Positions 62,147-64,000 of a stretch of DNA of 64,000 bases are shown here, piece by piece (within the stretch, counting starts at the first letter, position 1; each line of letters opens with the position of its first letter). The notes beneath the pieces were generated by a model. It was not told where the DNA came from and did no database searches. It saw only the letters and a list, made by a program, of their open reading frames with translations. A program made the translations under genes and the position numbers. Where the stretch lies: positions 1 to 64,000 of the forward strand of contig NZ_FNOT01000007.1 in the NCBI RefSeq assembly GCF_900107105.1, read 5' to 3'. This stretch comes from Geodermatophilus africanus (GTDB taxonomy: Bacteria; Actinomycetota; Actinomycetes; Mycobacteriales; Geodermatophilaceae).

Positions 62147-64000
62147 GTGTCCGCTGCATCGAGCGAGACGACCACCCCCGCCGATCCCGTCCTCACCGCC
62201 GAGCGCGCCCACCTGGCGCGCGCGGCCGACTGCCTGACCGGCATGCGCGCGGCGACCTCCGCCGTCGTGGACGCCGGCGTGGACGCCTGGGCCTCCGAGC
62301 GGCTCGGCGCCGCCCGCGCCGAGCGGTTGCGCGCCCTGGCCGCCGACCCCGGCGTCCCCCCGTTCTTCGGGCGCACCGACACCGCGACCGAGACCTTCCA
62401 CATCGGCCGCCGGCACGTGCGCGACGCCGACGGCGCCCCGGTCGTCATCGACTGGCGGGCGCCGATGAGCCGGCCGTTCTACCGGGCCAGCGCCGCCGAT
62501 CCCCAGGGGCTGGTGCGCCGTCGCCGGTTCGGCTTCTCCGGCGGCGAGCTGACCAGCTACGAGGATGAGCTGCTCGGGGTGGGGGACGCCGCCCCGGGCC
62601 GGCTGCTCGAGCAGGAGATCGAGCGCCCGCGGTCCGGGCCGATGCGCGACATCGTGGCCACCATCCAGCCCGAGCAGGACGCGATCGTGCGCGCGCCACT
62701 GGCCGAGTCGGTCTGCGTGCAGGGCGCACCGGGCACCGGCAAGACCGCCGTGGGCCTGCACCGGGCGGCCTACCTGCTGTACACGCACGGCGGGCAGCTG
62801 GCCCGCACCGGCGTCCTCGTCGTCGGGCCCAACCGCGCGTTCCTCCGCTACATCGAGCAGGTGCTGCCCACCCTCGGCGAGGTCGACGTCGAGCAGACCA
62901 CCGTCGCCGAGCTCACCGCGCGGGTGCCGGTGCGCGCGGTCGACGCCCCGGCGGTCGCCGTCCTCAAGGGCGACGCCCGGCTGGCCGAGGTGCTGCACCG
63001 CGCCCTGTGGGGCTCGATCGCCAAGCCGGCGGACGACGTTCAGGTGCCCCTGGCCGGGCGCCGCCGCCGCGTGCCGGTCGAGCGGCTGAAGCGGTACGTC
63101 GACGACCTGCGCCGGCGTGGGCGGGCCGGCGAGGACCAGCAGGTGCTGCACCACGCCGCCGGGCGCGAGCGGCTGGCGATGCTGCTGGCCGAGGACGCCC
63201 GCCGGCAGGCCGAGGCGGCCGGCGGCAGCCCGACGGACGCCGAGACCCGCCGGGCCGCCCGCAGCGCCGAGGTCCGCGCGTTCTGCGACGCGGTCTGGCC
63301 GGCGGAGGACGCTGCGGCGCGGGTGCACGCGCTGCTCACCGACCCCGCCGTGCTGGCCCGGGCCGCCCGCGGCGTGCTCGACGACGCCGAGCAGGCGCTG
63401 CTGCTGCGCCCGGCCGGCCCGCTGCGCAGCGCCCCGTGGACCGAGGCCGACGCGGTGCTGGTCGACGAGGTCGCCGGGCTGCTGGAGCGCACCGCCGGCC
63501 ACGGGCACGTGGTCGTCGACGAGGCGCAGGACCTCTCGCCCATGCAGTGCCGCGCCATCGCCCGCCGGCTGGCCGCCGGGTCGCTCACCGTGCTCGGCGA
63601 CCTCGCGCAGGCCACCAGCCCGTGGTCGACGGCCGACTGGGGCCGCACGCTGGCCGGCCTGGGCCGCCCGGACACCGAGGTCCGGCCGCTCACCCGCGGC
63701 TACCGCGTGCCCGGCGAGGTGCTCGAGTACGCCAACCGGTTGCTGCCGGTGATCGCGCCCGGGCTGCCGGCCGCCACCGCGGTGCGCCGCGGCTCCGGCT
63801 CGCTGCGCATCCGCGCCGAGGGCCCGCTGCCCGACATGGTGCGCGAGCTGGCCGCCACGCCGGGCTCGGTCGGGGTGGTCTGCGCCGACGCCGCCGTGCC
63901 CGAGGTGACCGGGGCGCTGGTCGCGGCCGGGCTGCCCGCGGCGGTGCTCGACGAGGACGGCGACGCGGGGTCGCTGGCCGTCGTCCCGGCGACGCTGGCC
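62147..64000 (+). CDS. HelD-like UvrD-family helicase, N-terminal part (runs off window)
   Basis: 618 codons from GTG 62147 to the window edge, open. The N-terminal coiled arm (AERAHLARAADCLTGMRA) is followed by DWRAPMSRPFYRAS. Walker A is CVQGAPGTGKTAVGLHRAAYLL (~187-205) and Walker B VVVDEAQDLSPMQ (~452). HelD/HelR proteins dislodge stalled RNA polymerase and can cause rifampicin tolerance. The C-terminal helicase motifs lie beyond the window. Confidence 0.88.
   Translation, partial: MSAASSETTTPADPVLTAERAHLARAADCLTGMRAATSAVVDAGVDAWASERLGAARAERLRALAADPGVPPFFGRTDTATETFHIGRRHVRDADGAPVVIDWRAPMSRPFYRASAADPQGLVRRRRFGFSGGELTSYEDELLGVGDAAPGRLLEQEIERPRSGPMRDIVATIQPEQDAIVRAPLAESVCVQGAPGTGKTAVGLHRAAYLLYTHGGQLARTGVLVVGPNRAFLRYIEQVLPTLGEVDVEQTTVAELTARVPVRAVDAPAVAVLKGDARLAEVLHRALWGSIAKPADDVQVPLAGRRRRVPVERLKRYVDDLRRRGRAGEDQQVLHHAAGRERLAMLLAEDARRQAEAAGGSPTDAETRRAARSAEVRAFCDAVWPAEDAAARVHALLTDPAVLARAARGVLDDAEQALLLRPAGPLRSAPWTEADAVLVDEVAGLLERTAGHGHVVVDEAQDLSPMQCRAIARRLAAGSLTVLGDLAQATSPWSTADWGRTLAGLGRPDTEVRPLTRGYRVPGEVLEYANRLLPVIAPGLPAATAVRRGSGSLRIRAEGPLPDMVRELAATPGSVGVVCADAAVPEVTGALVAAGLPAAVLDEDGDAGSLAVVPATLA

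Overview
The window is about 73-75% GC by eye, with frequent GTG starts and very short or overlapping intergenic junctions. It looks like chromosome of a high-GC actinobacterium. The mycofactocin genes, GTP-type PEP carboxykinase, an acVLRF1-type release factor, a putative SAM-IV riboswitch, a DUF222/HNH tail and an IdeR/DtxR-type box all fit this, and the gene mix resembles Geodermatophilaceae (Blastococcus, Geodermatophilus, Modestobacter). The family assignment is inference. No tRNA, rRNA, CRISPR array, integrase or complete transposase gene was seen.

Layout. 0-6.2 kb: tail of an HNH endonuclease, a YchJ-like protein, a rearrangement junction near 780, then a residual mycofactocin locus (truncated FadH/OYE reductase, mftE, a broken DUF427 gene, a cysteine hydrolase, mftF, a GAF regulator). 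6.3-8.7 kb: MFS exporter and an iron-siderophore binding lipoprotein under an IdeR-type box. 8.9-14 kb: a form II CO-dehydrogenase-like operon, coxS-coxL-coxM-coxG. 14-25 kb: hydrolases, a DedA protein, an amidohydrolase, a TldD/TldE pair and an NlpC/P60 protein. 25-29.4 kb: gamma-carbonic anhydrase, metX and metY behind a SAM-IV-like leader, and an alcohol dehydrogenase. 29.4-42.6 kb: MscS channel, thioesterase, BCCT and EamA transporters, a decayed siderophore-binding gene, a DsbA/GPx/DUF2237 cluster, acetoacetyl-CoA synthetase, MFS, and a TetR/VOC pair. 42.6-51.3 kb: a sugar locus (ROK regulator, ABC transporter, epimerase, GH63-like hydrolase, GH13 glucosidase). 51.3-64 kb: SDR, FKBP, FrnE-like protein, nitronate monooxygenase, ArsR/SRPBCC pair, a heavily damaged ene-reductase pseudogene, PEP carboxykinase, MFS, rhodanese, acVLRF1 and the start of a HelD-like helicase.

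Two kinds of dispersed repeat stand out. The first is a palindromic element of about 57 bp that usually begins at or just after a stop codon or lies between convergent genes. Its outer arms differ in sequence between copies yet stay complementary within each copy. Copies sit inside other copies (24340-24436, 49461-49566, 52085-52248), and one replaces part of the ene-reductase gene at 56901-56957. This pattern suggests a small mobile hairpin that may also act as a bidirectional terminator. The second is a 72-bp repeat present in two ungapped copies, coxS/coxL and tldD/tldE. Each copy begins exactly at the upstream TGA and ends with the AGGAGG ribosome-binding site of the downstream gene.

Four or five loci are decayed: the OYE fragment, the DUF427 gene, the siderophore-binding gene, the ene-reductase and an unidentified fragment at 659-780. 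This suggests a chromosome region undergoing gene loss.
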